The position numbers and the translations under genes are program-made. Positions 33,863-41,364 of a DNA stretch of 41,863 nucleotides are shown one piece after another. The DNA is from Candidatus Thorarchaeota archaeon. Lineage in GTDB: Archaea; Asgardarchaeota; Thorarchaeia; Thorarchaeales; Thorarchaeaceae. The first letter of the stretch is position 1; each line of letters begins with the position of its first letter. Under the pieces are notes generated by a model. The model was not told where the DNA came from. It did not search any database and was given only the letters and a program-made list of their open reading frames with translations. The stretch covers positions 1 to 41,863 of the forward strand of contig PRDJ01000026.1 of the NCBI GenBank assembly GCA_003345555.1, given 5' to 3'.

Positions 33863-35047
33863 ATGCTCGAACTGAAACCCGAAGAGAAGGCCATGCTTGA
33901 AGGACGGCAAGGCAAGGCCACCCGAAAAGCGATGGAAATAATCACATTGCTTGGAGAGATATATGGTGCAAAGAGACTGATTCCCGTCTCTAGCGTACAG
34001 ATTGCAGGAGTCTCCTATGACAATCTCGGAGAGCCAGGTCTGGAGTTCCTTTCGGACATGGCAGTCGACGGCAAGGCGCGAGTGTTGACCACACTCAACC
34101 CTGCAGGAATGGACTTGGAGGAATGGCAGAAACACGGAATAAATGCCGACTTTGCCCGGAACCAACAGAGAGTCATAGATGCCTTTGCCAAGATGGGGGT
34201 TATGACGACGTGCACATGCACACCCTATCTCGTTGGTAATCTTCCTCACTTCGGGGAGCACGTGGCTTGGGCTGAATCATCAGCAGTCTGTTTTGCTAAC
34301 TCCGTCATAGGAGCCCGGACCAACAGGGAGGGCGGGCCCAGTGCTCTTGCTGCATCTCTCACAGGCGTAACTGCCGAATATGGGCTTCACCTTGATGAAA
34401 ACAGGGTAGCCGAGGTCAAGTACGACGTGCGGACGAGGCTGAAGACCACTGACGACTTCGGGCTTCTCGGCCAAGTAATTGGTGAAAGAACAAAACAGGC
34501 CATACCCTACATAACTGGAATCTCGCATGCTACAACAGAAGACCTGATGTCATTCTCTGCTTCAGTCGCGACCTATGGTGGGGTTGCTATGTTCCATATG
34601 GAAGACATCACCCCAAGAACGACGACAGTGCCAGAAAAGGTGCAAATCATCACACAAGAAGATCTGAGTAATGCACGTAGAGCACTCGACGACAAGGACG
34701 CTGTCATTGATTTCATCAGCATTGGTTGTCCCCATGCCAGCATAGACGAGATATCTCACATTGCCAATATGCTGGACGGCAAGAGAGTGAAGAAAGGAAA
34801 GACTGTGTGGATTACAACAGCTCGACCCACGAAAGACTTGGCAGTCAGAATGGGCTACTATGATAAAATAGAGAAAGCCGGTGCATTCCTCGTGAGCGAC
34901 GCGTGTTGTGCAGTTGCACCCTTGAAAGGACGCTTCACGGGTTTGATGACCGACTCTGCAAAGGCCTGCTTCTATGCACGGGGCAAGAACAAGTTCAAGA
35001 CGGAAATTCGAACCATCGACGAGTGCATTAGGGAGGCGGTCGTGTGA
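33863..35047 (+). CDS. Phosphomevalonate dehydratase large subunit (aconitase X)
   Basis: A 394-residue aconitase-X catalytic subunit. Familiar segments are VQIAGVSYDNLGE, CTCTPYLVGN, GEHVAWAESSAVCFANSVIGARTNREGG (in part) and SDACCAV near the end, supplying cysteines for a [4Fe-4S] cluster. With the small subunit it dehydrates 5-phosphomevalonate to trans-anhydromevalonate phosphate. It starts 4 bases after the decarboxylase and overlaps the small subunit by four bases (GTGA), the same order as the reaction partners. Confidence 0.88.
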   Translation: MLELKPEEKAMLEGRQGKATRKAMEIITLLGEIYGAKRLIPVSSVQIAGVSYDNLGEPGLEFLSDMAVDGKARVLTTLNPAGMDLEEWQKHGINADFARNQQRVIDAFAKMGVMTTCTCTPYLVGNLPHFGEHVAWAESSAVCFANSVIGARTNREGGPSALAASLTGVTAEYGLHLDENRVAEVKYDVRTRLKTTDDFGLLGQVIGERTKQAIPYITGISHATTEDLMSFSASVATYGGVAMFHMEDITPRTTTVPEKVQIITQEDLSNARRALDDKDAVIDFISIGCPHASIDEISHIANMLDGKRVKKGKTVWITTARPTKDLAVRMGYYDKIEKAGAFLVSDACCAVAPLKGRFTGLMTDSAKACFYARGKNKFKTEIRTIDECIREAVV

Positions 35048-35436
35048 AACTCCAAGGAAGAAAGGTCTTTAGAGGAAAGGTTGCAGGCGAGGCTCTGGTG
35101 ACCACTCAGGATATCTCGTTCTACGGAGGATGCGATCCACAGACAGGGCAGATTGTGGAAAAGGGGCACGAACTTGAAGGAAAGTCTGTGGCTGGGAAGG
35201 TGTTGGTTTTTCCAACGGGCAAGGGTTCGACTGTCGGTTCATACATTCTCTATGCCCTCCGCAAGAACGGAAAGGCGCCTCTTGCGATTGTAAACAAGAT
35301 AGTTGACCCAGTTGTCGCCGTGGGGTGCATAATATCCGAGATTCCCGCAGTCGACCAAGTGCAAATCGATAGGCTGCACTCCGGGCAGAAAGTTGAGGTG
35401 GACGCCGATCACGGCGCTGTCTCAACTTCGGGCTAA
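35044..35436 (+). CDS. Phosphomevalonate dehydratase small subunit (aconitase X)
   Basis: A 130-residue swivelling-domain protein (DUF126 type) with the segment VLVFPTGKGSTVGSYILYAL (57-76), in which the serine is the expected substrate-binding residue, and GCIISEIPAVD. It forms the dehydratase with the upstream large subunit. The GTG start at 35044 overlaps the large-subunit stop, indicating coupled translation and a fixed subunit ratio. It converges with uS2, whose stop is 9 bases away. Confidence 0.88.
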   Translation: MKLQGRKVFRGKVAGEALVTTQDISFYGGCDPQTGQIVEKGHELEGKSVAGKVLVFPTGKGSTVGSYILYALRKNGKAPLAIVNKIVDPVVAVGCIISEIPAVDQVQIDRLHSGQKVEVDADHGAVSTSG

Positions 35437-35445
35437 TCAAACCTA

Positions 35446-36081
35446 CTAGAACCGCTGGACCTGAGGCTCAAAATCCTCGGGGGTGAAGGAGGGCTCGGCA
35501 TCGGGGGCTAGGTCGCCCTTCTCTCTGAGAACTTGTCTTGTGATCAGGTAGTAGACAAGAGCAAGCGCCTTCCTTCCACGGTTGTTGGACGGGATGACAA
35601 GGTCGATGTTTGTCGTGACGTTGTCCGTGTCGCAGAGAGCGATGACTGGAATGCCAATCCTAGCAGCCTCGGACAGTGCTTGTTGGTCGGTACGAGGATC
35701 GGTCAGTATCAGGAGTTCGGGCTCCACATAGCTTCTTGGACCAGCGATGTTGGGATTTGTGAGCGTGCCGGGAACAAAGCGTTCAGTGAATGCATGTGCT
35801 CCGATATATCCTGAAAATGACTCCACAGGCCTCTTTCCGTATACACGTCCGGAGACGGCAACCACCCGGTCGGGGTTGAATCTGTTTATGAACTTGCCAG
35901 CAGTCCTGATTCTCTCATCAGTCTTCCTTACATCTAGGACGTACAAGCCAATTGGGCGTTGTCTGTAGACAAACGGTTCCATGTCCTGTGTCTTCACTTG
36001 TGTCCCGATATGGCAACCCGCTGCAAGATACTTGTCCATCGGTGTCAGGAGCTCAACATCGGATGCTTCGGCGTCGCTCAT
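35446..36081 (-). CDS. rps2: Small-subunit ribosomal protein uS2
   Basis: A 211-residue protein of the archaeal uS2 form. It has [21 protein letters not shown] in part, [47 protein letters not shown] and the core [21 protein letters not shown] (in part). It is a 30S protein at the head-platform junction. Its ATG overlaps the Rpo10 stop by four bases, so it is the last gene of the RNA polymerase and ribosomal operon in the window. Confidence 0.96.
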   Translation of the reverse strand: MSDAEASDVELLTPMDKYLAAGCHIGTQVKTQDMEPFVYRQRPIGLYVLDVRKTDERIRTAGKFINRFNPDRVVAVSGRVYGKRPVESFSGYIGAHAFTERFVPGTLTNPNIAGPRSYVEPELLILTDPRTDQQALSEAARIGIPVIALCDTDNVTTNIDLVIPSNNRGRKALALVYYLITRQVLREKGDLAPDAEPSFTPEDFEPQVQRF

Positions 36082-36299
36082 GATTGCTTAGCCCCCGGAG
36101 ACTCAGATGTTGCGAAGGCCATGAAGCTGTCTATCACATCCACATGTGAGAGCAACATTCTTCTACAGCAATACCTGTGCAGGCCCAATCTATCCAAGAC
36201 CACGGCGGGGTCCTCGCCTTGACGGACCTCGCGCTTGAACTGCTCGTACTTGTCCGCTACAACTTTCCCACACGTGAAGCATCTTACTGGGATAATCAT
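36078..36299 (-). CDS. rpo10: RNA polymerase subunit Rpo10 (RpoN)
   Basis: A 73-residue homologue of eukaryotic Rpb10. It has the zinc site C7-x2-C10 in PVRCFTCGK and the adjacent pair C44-C45 in HRYCCRRML. It helps join the Rpo3/Rpo11 platform to the large subunits. Here it lies between uS9 and uS2 as in many archaea, but RpoK is missing from the usual position. It overlaps uS2 by four bases. Confidence 0.96.
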   Translation of the reverse strand: MIIPVRCFTCGKVVADKYEQFKREVRQGEDPAVVLDRLGLHRYCCRRMLLSHVDVIDSFMAFATSESPGAKQS

Positions 36300-36311
36300 C
36301 TTACGATCACA

Positions 36312-36710
36312 TCACCTGTATGATTTCTGAAAACGGCTTCTTGCCGATGGGCCACCAAACTTCTTCGGCTCGGTGCGCCTAGGATCGCCCACAAGCATCG
36401 TCCTATCGTGTTCAATCATTCGGGAACGCGCTTCGAAATCCTGACTCATCTCGATCAGACCAGTGGCTACTGCCATTCTGGCAGCATCTGCTTGGCCCAT
36501 GAAGCCGCCACCCCGAACGCTCACTCTTATGTCATACTTCGTCCAGCCTTCGCCAAACAACAGAAGTGGTTCCTGTATTCTCAATCGTGCAATATCGGGT
36601 TGCACGATTTCGAGCGGCTGTCCGTTTATTCGGATTCTTCCATTGCCGTCCCTAACAGTTGCTTTTGCCAAGGATGTCTTTCTCTTACCGGCAGTCACGA
36701 CTATGCGCAC
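36312..36710 (-). CDS. rps9: Small-subunit ribosomal protein uS9
   Basis: A 132-residue protein with TAGKRKTSLAKATVRDG near the start, RGGGFMGQADAARMAVA and the C-terminal GPSARSRFQKSYR whose final basic residues reach the P-site tRNA. The GTG at 36710 is chosen: it lies one base after the uL13 stop and has GGAGGTG seven bases upstream. An ATG at 36740 would overlap uL13 and add non-conserved residues. It is in the rpo3 operon. Confidence 0.95.
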   Translation of the reverse strand: MRIVVTAGKRKTSLAKATVRDGNGRIRINGQPLEIVQPDIARLRIQEPLLLFGEGWTKYDIRVSVRGGGFMGQADAARMAVATGLIEMSQDFEARSRMIEHDRTMLVGDPRRTEPKKFGGPSARSRFQKSYR

Positions 36711-36711
36711 T

Positions 36712-37179
36712 TCATTCCACCTCCAAGCTCGTCCAGCCAAGCTCTTCGCTAAGGTCGCCGATGGTCACACACTTGCGTCGAGGGCTGCTGTAACGCAACT
36801 TCTCAAGCACGATTTTCTCGGTTTCCGCATATTCTTTCGGAACGCCCATGAAAACCTGGATACGTTTGTATGCGTCCATAGCCCGGGACGTAGACCAAGG
36901 AAGCATGCCGCGTACCATTCTGCGGAACATCTTGTCTGGGCGCTTCTGATGAAGTGGACCCTTCTCCGGTTTGGTCGATGTCTTAATCTTGCGTCTTAAC
37001 TTGTAAGCATCAATGACTGTCTTCCTATCACCGGTGATTACGGCCTTCTCTATGTTCACAACAACAATCCGGTCTCCTTTTAGAGCGGCCTTCGCCACCG
37101 TCGCTCCGAGCCTTCCAGCGATCATGTTCTCTGCATCAAAGACCTTTGCCTTCTGCTCGCCCATCGCAACCGCCTTCAT
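36712..37179 (-). CDS. rpl13: Large-subunit ribosomal protein uL13
   Basis: A 155-residue uL13 with FDAENMIAGRLGATVAK, VVNIEKAVITGDR and MVRGMLPW (the loop typical of archaeal and eukaryotic L13a). It binds 23S rRNA in the 50S subunit. Its ATG overlaps the eL18 stop in an ATGA; MGEQKAKVFD at codon 6 is an alternative start. Confidence 0.95.
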   Translation of the reverse strand: MKAVAMGEQKAKVFDAENMIAGRLGATVAKAALKGDRIVVVNIEKAVITGDRKTVIDAYKLRRKIKTSTKPEKGPLHQKRPDKMFRRMVRGMLPWSTSRAMDAYKRIQVFMGVPKEYAETEKIVLEKLRYSSPRRKCVTIGDLSEELGWTSLEVE

Positions 37180-37553
37180 GTGATTATCAATACTCCCGTA
37201 CCTTTAGGAACTCGATCAAGCAGCTCATCGATTGAAATCAGAACTCCGCCCGCATCTACAATCAGCGACCGAGCCGAGACAGAGGCATTCAGAGCAGCCA
37301 CAGTCACCTTGTGTGTCAAACTGCCGGAACCCAACACCTTGCCCGGTATAACCACTATGTCACCGTCACTTGTGTACCGGCCAATCTTGCCGACGTTCAC
37401 AGCTGGGCGCATCCGAGCCGGACGAGATATCAGTTCGGCGACTCGTTTCCATATTCTGGCACCATTCTTGTTGGATGTGCTTTTGAGCGCATTGATAAGC
37501 GCGCGTGTATTGGGGTCTGTTGGTCCAGTTCTAACCACCTGTAGCCACCTCAC
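37176..37553 (-). CDS. rpl18e: Large-subunit ribosomal protein eL18
   Basis: A 125-residue protein with the eL18 pattern RTGPTDPNTRALINALKS (about 8-25), ARMRPAVNVGKI and VVIPGKVLGSGSLTHKVTVAA (in part). It shares a fold with uL15. It is flanked by four-base overlaps with rpo3 upstream and uL13 downstream, so all three are translated in sequence. Confidence 0.95.
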   Translation of the reverse strand: MRWLQVVRTGPTDPNTRALINALKSTSNKNGARIWKRVAELISRPARMRPAVNVGKIGRYTSDGDIVVIPGKVLGSGSLTHKVTVAALNASVSARSLIVDAGGVLISIDELLDRVPKGTGVLIIT

Positions 37554-38350
37554 AGTGAACCTGCAAACTCAAGGGCTTCCCGAACCCGTTCCTTAAGGAT
37601 ATCAGCTGCTCTCTCAACTATCTCGTCGGGAGGAAGTGCTCCTGAGGACTCGACCTTGAATAGAAAGCTATCCTTCTTGGAATCAATTGTGATGGCACCG
37701 GACTCGCACTCCTGAACACATGCTTCGCACATGCTGCAGTCGAGAGTGTTCTGAGTAGAGACTTTGTCACCATCTAGCTTGAGTATCTTCTTCGGGCAGG
37801 CTTCCACACATGCGCCGCAGCGGTCGCATTTTGTCTTGTCAACGCTGACCACTGGCACATATTTGTATGCTACCGTTGCGACAGGTTGGAACTTCGCATT
37901 CTCTGCACCAGTCCCAAGACGTGCGTATGCTTCAACAATCAACCTCTGATGTGGGGCCAGCTTTACAATGGGTATCTCTCCTGAAGCCGGGACCACCTTT
38001 GGGTCCTGTGATGAGAGATCTCGGGAGTAAACTACTGTCTCTTGGTCGCCGGCCTCTTTCTCAAGAGTAAGCGTGCACTGGCATAGACTGCAGCCCTTCC
38101 CCTCACAGTCACATTCCTGAGGGAGGTTGTAGTCGTCGAGCTTGGTTATTAGTGGTATAAGCCCGAGTCTATGGGCCAGCATTTCATCATACATGACGCT
38201 TGTGTTCTCAATTACGATAACTTCGTCTATAGCCATTGCAGGTAACCGTGTAAGCATAGTGCGTCTGAGCGCATTCGCAAACGCGACATCTACGCCTTCC
38301 ACTAGGAAATGGATTGCATCACTTTGCTTGTGGATTATCGTGATTTCCAT
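37550..38350 (-). CDS. rpo3: RNA polymerase subunit Rpo3 (RpoD) with ferredoxin-like domain
   Basis: A 266-residue homologue of Rpb3/alpha that nucleates polymerase assembly with Rpo11. The dimerisation part has VDVAFANALRRTMLTRLPAMA in part and MLAHRLGLIPL. An inserted ferredoxin-like domain keeps eight cysteines in two sets, C175/178/181/185 and C205/208/211/215, suited to two [4Fe-4S] clusters. A further Cys group lies at 80-92. The ATG at 38350 follows GGTGAG; an upstream start at 38416 would add 22 non-conserved residues. It heads the ribosomal operon here. Confidence 0.95.
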   Translation of the reverse strand: MEITIIHKQSDAIHFLVEGVDVAFANALRRTMLTRLPAMAIDEVIVIENTSVMYDEMLAHRLGLIPLITKLDDYNLPQECDCEGKGCSLCQCTLTLEKEAGDQETVVYSRDLSSQDPKVVPASGEIPIVKLAPHQRLIVEAYARLGTGAENAKFQPVATVAYKYVPVVSVDKTKCDRCGACVEACPKKILKLDGDKVSTQNTLDCSMCEACVQECESGAITIDSKKDSFLFKVESSGALPPDEIVERAADILKERVREALEFAGSL

Positions 38351-38518
38351 CTTCTCACCTGAGAGCAGAGGCCTTCCTTTACCCAAAAGACACTGTTCCC
38401 GGACGGACTCGCTCAAGAACCTTATGGGCCCTTCAGCTCACTCGCCCGTGCCCTGGGTGTTCGAAACGGGACTTGACATCGCATAAAAGTATTGCTCTAA
38501 AGCTGCGAGACATGCTGC

Positions 38519-39016
38519 TCAGGAAGCCACCCGGCACATATTCCTGAGCTCGTTGATTATCACCCTGTAACCGTTGACCCTCTGCTTTGGGTCGATTGCA
38601 ACCATGCCGTACGTCGGCCAACCTAGGAGGTCTTGTACCGACTCGGGTTTCATCGCGCCGGGCAGGTCCTGCTTGTTGGCAATGACGATGATTTGTATCC
38701 CTGCGAGTACGTCCTTATACTTCTCAAGAAGCTGTCGAGTCCGCAGTACCTCCCGGGGGGTACTATCAGTGACCACTACGACCATAATACTGCCTTTCAG
38801 AAGGTCAGGCCACAGAAATTCAAAATGCGACTGACCAGCCATTTCAACAAGTGAAACCTTCGTCGTGCTGTCGATGGTTATCGTGCCACAATCCATTCCG
38901 GCGGTAGGCACATAATTGGAGTCCAGTGTCGCCGTCCTGTCCGTGAGCAGCTTTATCAGAGTAGACTTGCCAGCATACCCCGATCCGAGTAGAGCAACCT
39001 TCACGTACTGAGTCAT
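38519..39016 (-). CDS. Arf-like small GTPase
   Basis: A 165-residue protein that is a complete Ras-superfamily GTPase. G1 is GSGYAGKST (11-19), a switch I threonine is T38 in YVPTAG, G3 is EMAGQ (58-62) and G4 is NKQDLPGA (114-121), a sequence favoured in Arf/Arl and bacterial MglA-type GTPases. There is no N-terminal glycine for myristoylation and no prenylation tail. It is on the strand of the rpo3 operon, 168 bases upstream. Such single GTPases are numerous in Asgard archaea; effectors are unknown. Confidence 0.9.
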   Translation of the reverse strand: MTQYVKVALLGSGYAGKSTLIKLLTDRTATLDSNYVPTAGMDCGTITIDSTTKVSLVEMAGQSHFEFLWPDLLKGSIMVVVVTDSTPREVLRTRQLLEKYKDVLAGIQIIVIANKQDLPGAMKPESVQDLLGWPTYGMVAIDPKQRVNGYRVIINELRNMCRVAS

Positions 39017-39031
39017 CCGACGCGACTCCGA

Positions 39032-39043
39032 TTTATGTTAAAG
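39032..39043 (-). promoter_or_regulatory. Candidate TATA box for the small GTPase
   Basis: On this strand the sequence reads TTTAACATAAAT, 16-27 bases before the ATG at 39016. This spacing predicts a leaderless transcript. Confidence 0.45.
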
Positions 39044-39190
39044 CAAATAGGCTTCGTTTGGCATATCAGCTGTCGTGTTACTGTTGTATCACTCGCAGTG
39101 CTGCTTGTTTGGCTCCTCTTAACCTGAGCTATAGGGGCGAGGCCCGGGCTAGTCTGACCTCGACAGAAGCGCTTAACTGTGGAAAGTAAG

Positions 39191-39203
39191 TCCCCCTTGG
39201 GGA
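39191..39203 (+). promoter_or_regulatory. Small hairpin over the ribosome binding site of egsA
   Basis: TCCCC (39191-39195) pairs with GGGGA (39199-39203) around a 3-base loop. GGGGAG of the same stretch is the probable ribosome binding site, 9 bases before the ATG at 39213, so folding could hide it. Confidence 0.35.
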
Positions 39204-39212
39204 GCTAACAGA

Positions 39213-40202
39213 ATGACCTTCTCCTGTCCTTCTACCGTCATAGTGGCGAAGAATGCGATAGAAAAGTTAGGCGAACTGCTACGCTCGTATCAGCATATAA
39301 TCTGCGTCACGGACGAGATTATTCAGTTGGACTATGGGGAGAAGCTGAGGAGAATCATAGGCCTCGATCCAGAATGGGTGATGGCCTCAACTTACCAAGA
39401 CAATACACCTGTCAATGAGAGTGCTGACATCATAGTAGGATTCGGCGGAGGGCGAAGTCTAGATGTTGCAAAACTCTTAGCCGCGAGGACAGGACTTGAA
39501 TGGATTTCTGTGCCCACGGCCGCGTCTCATGACGGTATCGCAAGTGAGGTTGCGTCTGTTACTCAAGACGGTTACAGGTATTCAAAGAGATGCAGAAGAC
39601 CCAGTGCAATTGTCGCCGACTTATCAATCATGTTGAGGGCGCCGCCTAGACTAAGGCTTGCAGGAACTGGCGACATCCTTTCCAAGGCATCAAGCCTAGC
39701 GGAATGGCGGCTGGGAAATCACAAGAACGGTGAGCCTCTCAACGAGGAAGCATTCTCCTTGGTCAGCTCCGCCCTAGAATCGGTTCTGAAGAACAGCAGT
39801 CTGGAGACTCTGGTCAAAGCTGAGATAGACGCAGGAAGGGCGATGTGCATCGTCGGTAGCTCAAGACCGTGCTCAGGAACTGAACATGCGATTTCCCATG
39901 CGATGGAAAGGCGATATCAAGAACTACACGGACTTCAGGTGGCCTTTGCCACCCCACTGTGCCTTCACTATCTGAAGGATCTCGGGTATGCGAAATATGG
40001 GGCTAACGATCTACTCAGCCTGATGCGCAAGAGAGGGCTGCCAACTACCCTTGGCGAAATGAACACAACCCCCGACTTGTTCATAGATGATGTCCACCAT
40101 GCCCTAGAGATAATGAAGAAGAGAGACAGGTATTCTGTCCTGAAAGATGTTGAGGACGATGCTCTTTTGAAAGTCATCAGTGAACTGTACGAAATGCCTT
40201 AG
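39213..40202 (+). CDS. egsA: sn-glycerol-1-phosphate dehydrogenase
   Basis: A 329-residue zinc-dependent NAD(P)H dehydrogenase that makes the G1P backbone of archaeal ether lipids from DHAP. It has GFGGGRSLDVAK (about 75-86), PTAASHDGIAS, GTGDILSKASSLAEWRL (catalytic aspartate), SRPCSGTEHAISHAME and HGLQVAFAT; the two histidines and the aspartate bind zinc. It is a little shorter than the usual 340-350 residues. The ATG follows GGGGAG. Its presence indicates G1P rather than G3P lipids. Confidence 0.93.
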   Translation: MTFSCPSTVIVAKNAIEKLGELLRSYQHIICVTDEIIQLDYGEKLRRIIGLDPEWVMASTYQDNTPVNESADIIVGFGGGRSLDVAKLLAARTGLEWISVPTAASHDGIASEVASVTQDGYRYSKRCRRPSAIVADLSIMLRAPPRLRLAGTGDILSKASSLAEWRLGNHKNGEPLNEEAFSLVSSALESVLKNSSLETLVKAEIDAGRAMCIVGSSRPCSGTEHAISHAMERRYQELHGLQVAFATPLCLHYLKDLGYAKYGANDLLSLMRKRGLPTTLGEMNTTPDLFIDDVHHALEIMKKRDRYSVLKDVEDDALLKVISELYEMP

Positions 40203-40223
40203 GCTTCGAGACTTGTTCGACAG

Positions 40224-40230
40224 TTTTAAA
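40224..40230 (+). promoter_or_regulatory. Candidate TATA box for L7Ae operon
   Basis: TTTTAAA lies 84-90 bases before the L7Ae ATG, soon after the egsA stop. It likely drives L7Ae, eS28 and eL24 together. Confidence 0.5.
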
Positions 40231-40313
40231 AGAGGTCGTCATGAGAAGGACCGGGACGGCCTAGGAAGACGGTCGTCTGGATTACCAATGAAGTGCTAAC
40301 AGAGGTATACTGG

Positions 40314-40685
40314 ATGCCAAAACCAAGTTTCGTCGAATGGGAAGCCACTGAAGAACTTCAGAAGAAAGCCCTAGAAGCCGTAGAGATTGCCAAAGATAGC
40401 GGCAGAATCAAGAAGGGGATTAATGAAACAACAAAGTCCATCGAACGTGGCATAGCACGCTTGGTGCTCGTCGCCGAGGATGTTGAGCCGCCCGAAGTGA
40501 TTATGTATCTGCCCGGTCTCTGTGATGATAAGAAAGCTCCATACATCTTTGTGAAGAGTAAGAAGGATCTTGGCAATGCAGCAGGCATTGAACGCCCCAC
40601 TGCAGCAATCGCAATCGTCGTCGAAGGAAAGTCAAAAGACTTAGTCACGGAGATTGTCGAGAAGATCGCCGCCCTGCGAAAGTAG
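40314..40685 (+). CDS. rpl7ae: Ribosomal protein L7Ae (eL8), kink-turn binding
   Basis: A 123-residue L7Ae. It has PKPSFVEWEATEELQKKALE in part, KKGINETTKSIERG (the kink-turn contacting loop), LVLVAEDVEPPEV and PYIFVKSKKDLGNAAG. The protein binds kink-turns in 23S rRNA, box C/D and H/ACA guide RNAs and RNase P. The ATG at 40314 gives the family start MPKPS; a GTG at 40293 would add seven residues. eS28 follows after 22 bases. Confidence 0.96.
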   Translation: MPKPSFVEWEATEELQKKALEAVEIAKDSGRIKKGINETTKSIERGIARLVLVAEDVEPPEVIMYLPGLCDDKKAPYIFVKSKKDLGNAAGIERPTAAIAIVVEGKSKDLVTEIVEKIAALRK

Positions 40686-40707
40686 ACTGGCAAGGTGATA
40701 TCGTTCA

Positions 40708-40929
40708 ATGAGCAAAGAAGAGGAAGCTCTATCGATTCCTGCGGAGGTTATTCAACTACTGGGCAGGACTGGCGTGACTGGAGAGATAACTCAGGTGAGA
40801 GTTAAGATACTCGAAGGCCGCGACAAGGGGCGAGTACTGACTCGTAACGTCAAAGGCCCTGTTCGCATGGGAGATATCCTGATTCTTCGTGAGACCGAAC
40901 GCGAAGCTCGTAAGATGAGGAGGCGTTAG
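40708..40929 (+). CDS. rps28e: Small-subunit ribosomal protein eS28
   Basis: A 73-residue OB-fold protein with [21 protein letters not shown] in part, [17 protein letters not shown] and the C-terminal [14 protein letters not shown], all diagnostic of eS28. It lies at the mRNA exit of the small subunit. eL24 begins 2 bases after its stop, the usual archaeal L7Ae-S28e-L24e order. Confidence 0.96.
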   Translation: MSKEEEALSIPAEVIQLLGRTGVTGEITQVRVKILEGRDKGRVLTRNVKGPVRMGDILILRETEREARKMRRR

Positions 40930-40931
40930 CC

Positions 40932-41129
40932 GTGGTCGGCATACAGAAATGTGTATTCTGTGGGAAGGACATTGAGCCGGGCACGGGTATGGCTTTTGTA
41001 CAGACAAAAGATGGAACTGTGCTATGGTTCTGTTCGAATAAGTGCAAGGTCAGTCGGATTCGGCGAAGGATGAAGCCAAGACAGACCAAGTGGACCGCGG
41101 GCTACGAAAAAGGCGGAAAGCCAAAGTAG
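40932..41129 (+). CDS. rpl24e: Large-subunit ribosomal protein eL24
   Basis: A 65-residue zinc protein with C7-x2-C10 (KCVFCGKDIEPGTG) and C34-x3-C38 (WFCSNKCK), and the basic end RRRMKPRQTKWT. It is the short archaeal eL24. The start is GTG, two bases after eS28. In many archaea NDK and infB follow in the same direction; here NDK is on the opposite strand and converges. Confidence 0.95.
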   Translation: MVGIQKCVFCGKDIEPGTGMAFVQTKDGTVLWFCSNKCKVSRIRRRMKPRQTKWTAGYEKGGKPK

Positions 41130-41231
41130 ACGATAGATGTAGAGCCTTCGGCCTTCTCAAGTACGCGACAGTAGTCAAAACCATTCCGTAGGACTCGGTG
41201 TACTACGACCACGAATGATGGGTTCAAGACA

Positions 41232-41271
41232 AGAGGGGCGGCAGTCCCAACAAGCTGCGGCCCGCTCCTCT
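41232..41271. terminator. Strong GC-rich hairpin between eL24 and NDK
   Basis: AGAGGGGCG (41232-41240) pairs with CGCTCCTCT (41263-41271, one G-T pair) and GCAG (41241-41244) with CTGC (41255-41258), leaving a 4-base bulge (41259-41262) and a 10-base loop. It lies in the 235-base gap of two converging genes. It may stabilise or end transcripts, or be part of a small structured RNA. No poly-T follows on +. Confidence 0.4.
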
Positions 41272-41364
41272 CTGCTAGTTCTGTTGGATCATTTCATCCA
41301 GTTCACAGCGATGTGCTGTGCTAATAGTCATGTTACTTGTGCACGAGTCTAGGGCTTGGAAAAC

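Noticed and set aside
36463-36999. 178-codon frame on + across uS9 and uL13
   Set aside because: It is antisense to two clear ribosomal protein genes, has no family features and is explained by their codon use.
41131-41364. tRNA or known structured RNA in the eL24-NDK gap
   Set aside because: The hairpin at 41232-41271 has no T-arm consensus, no cloverleaf and no CCA; only a single bulged stem is supported.
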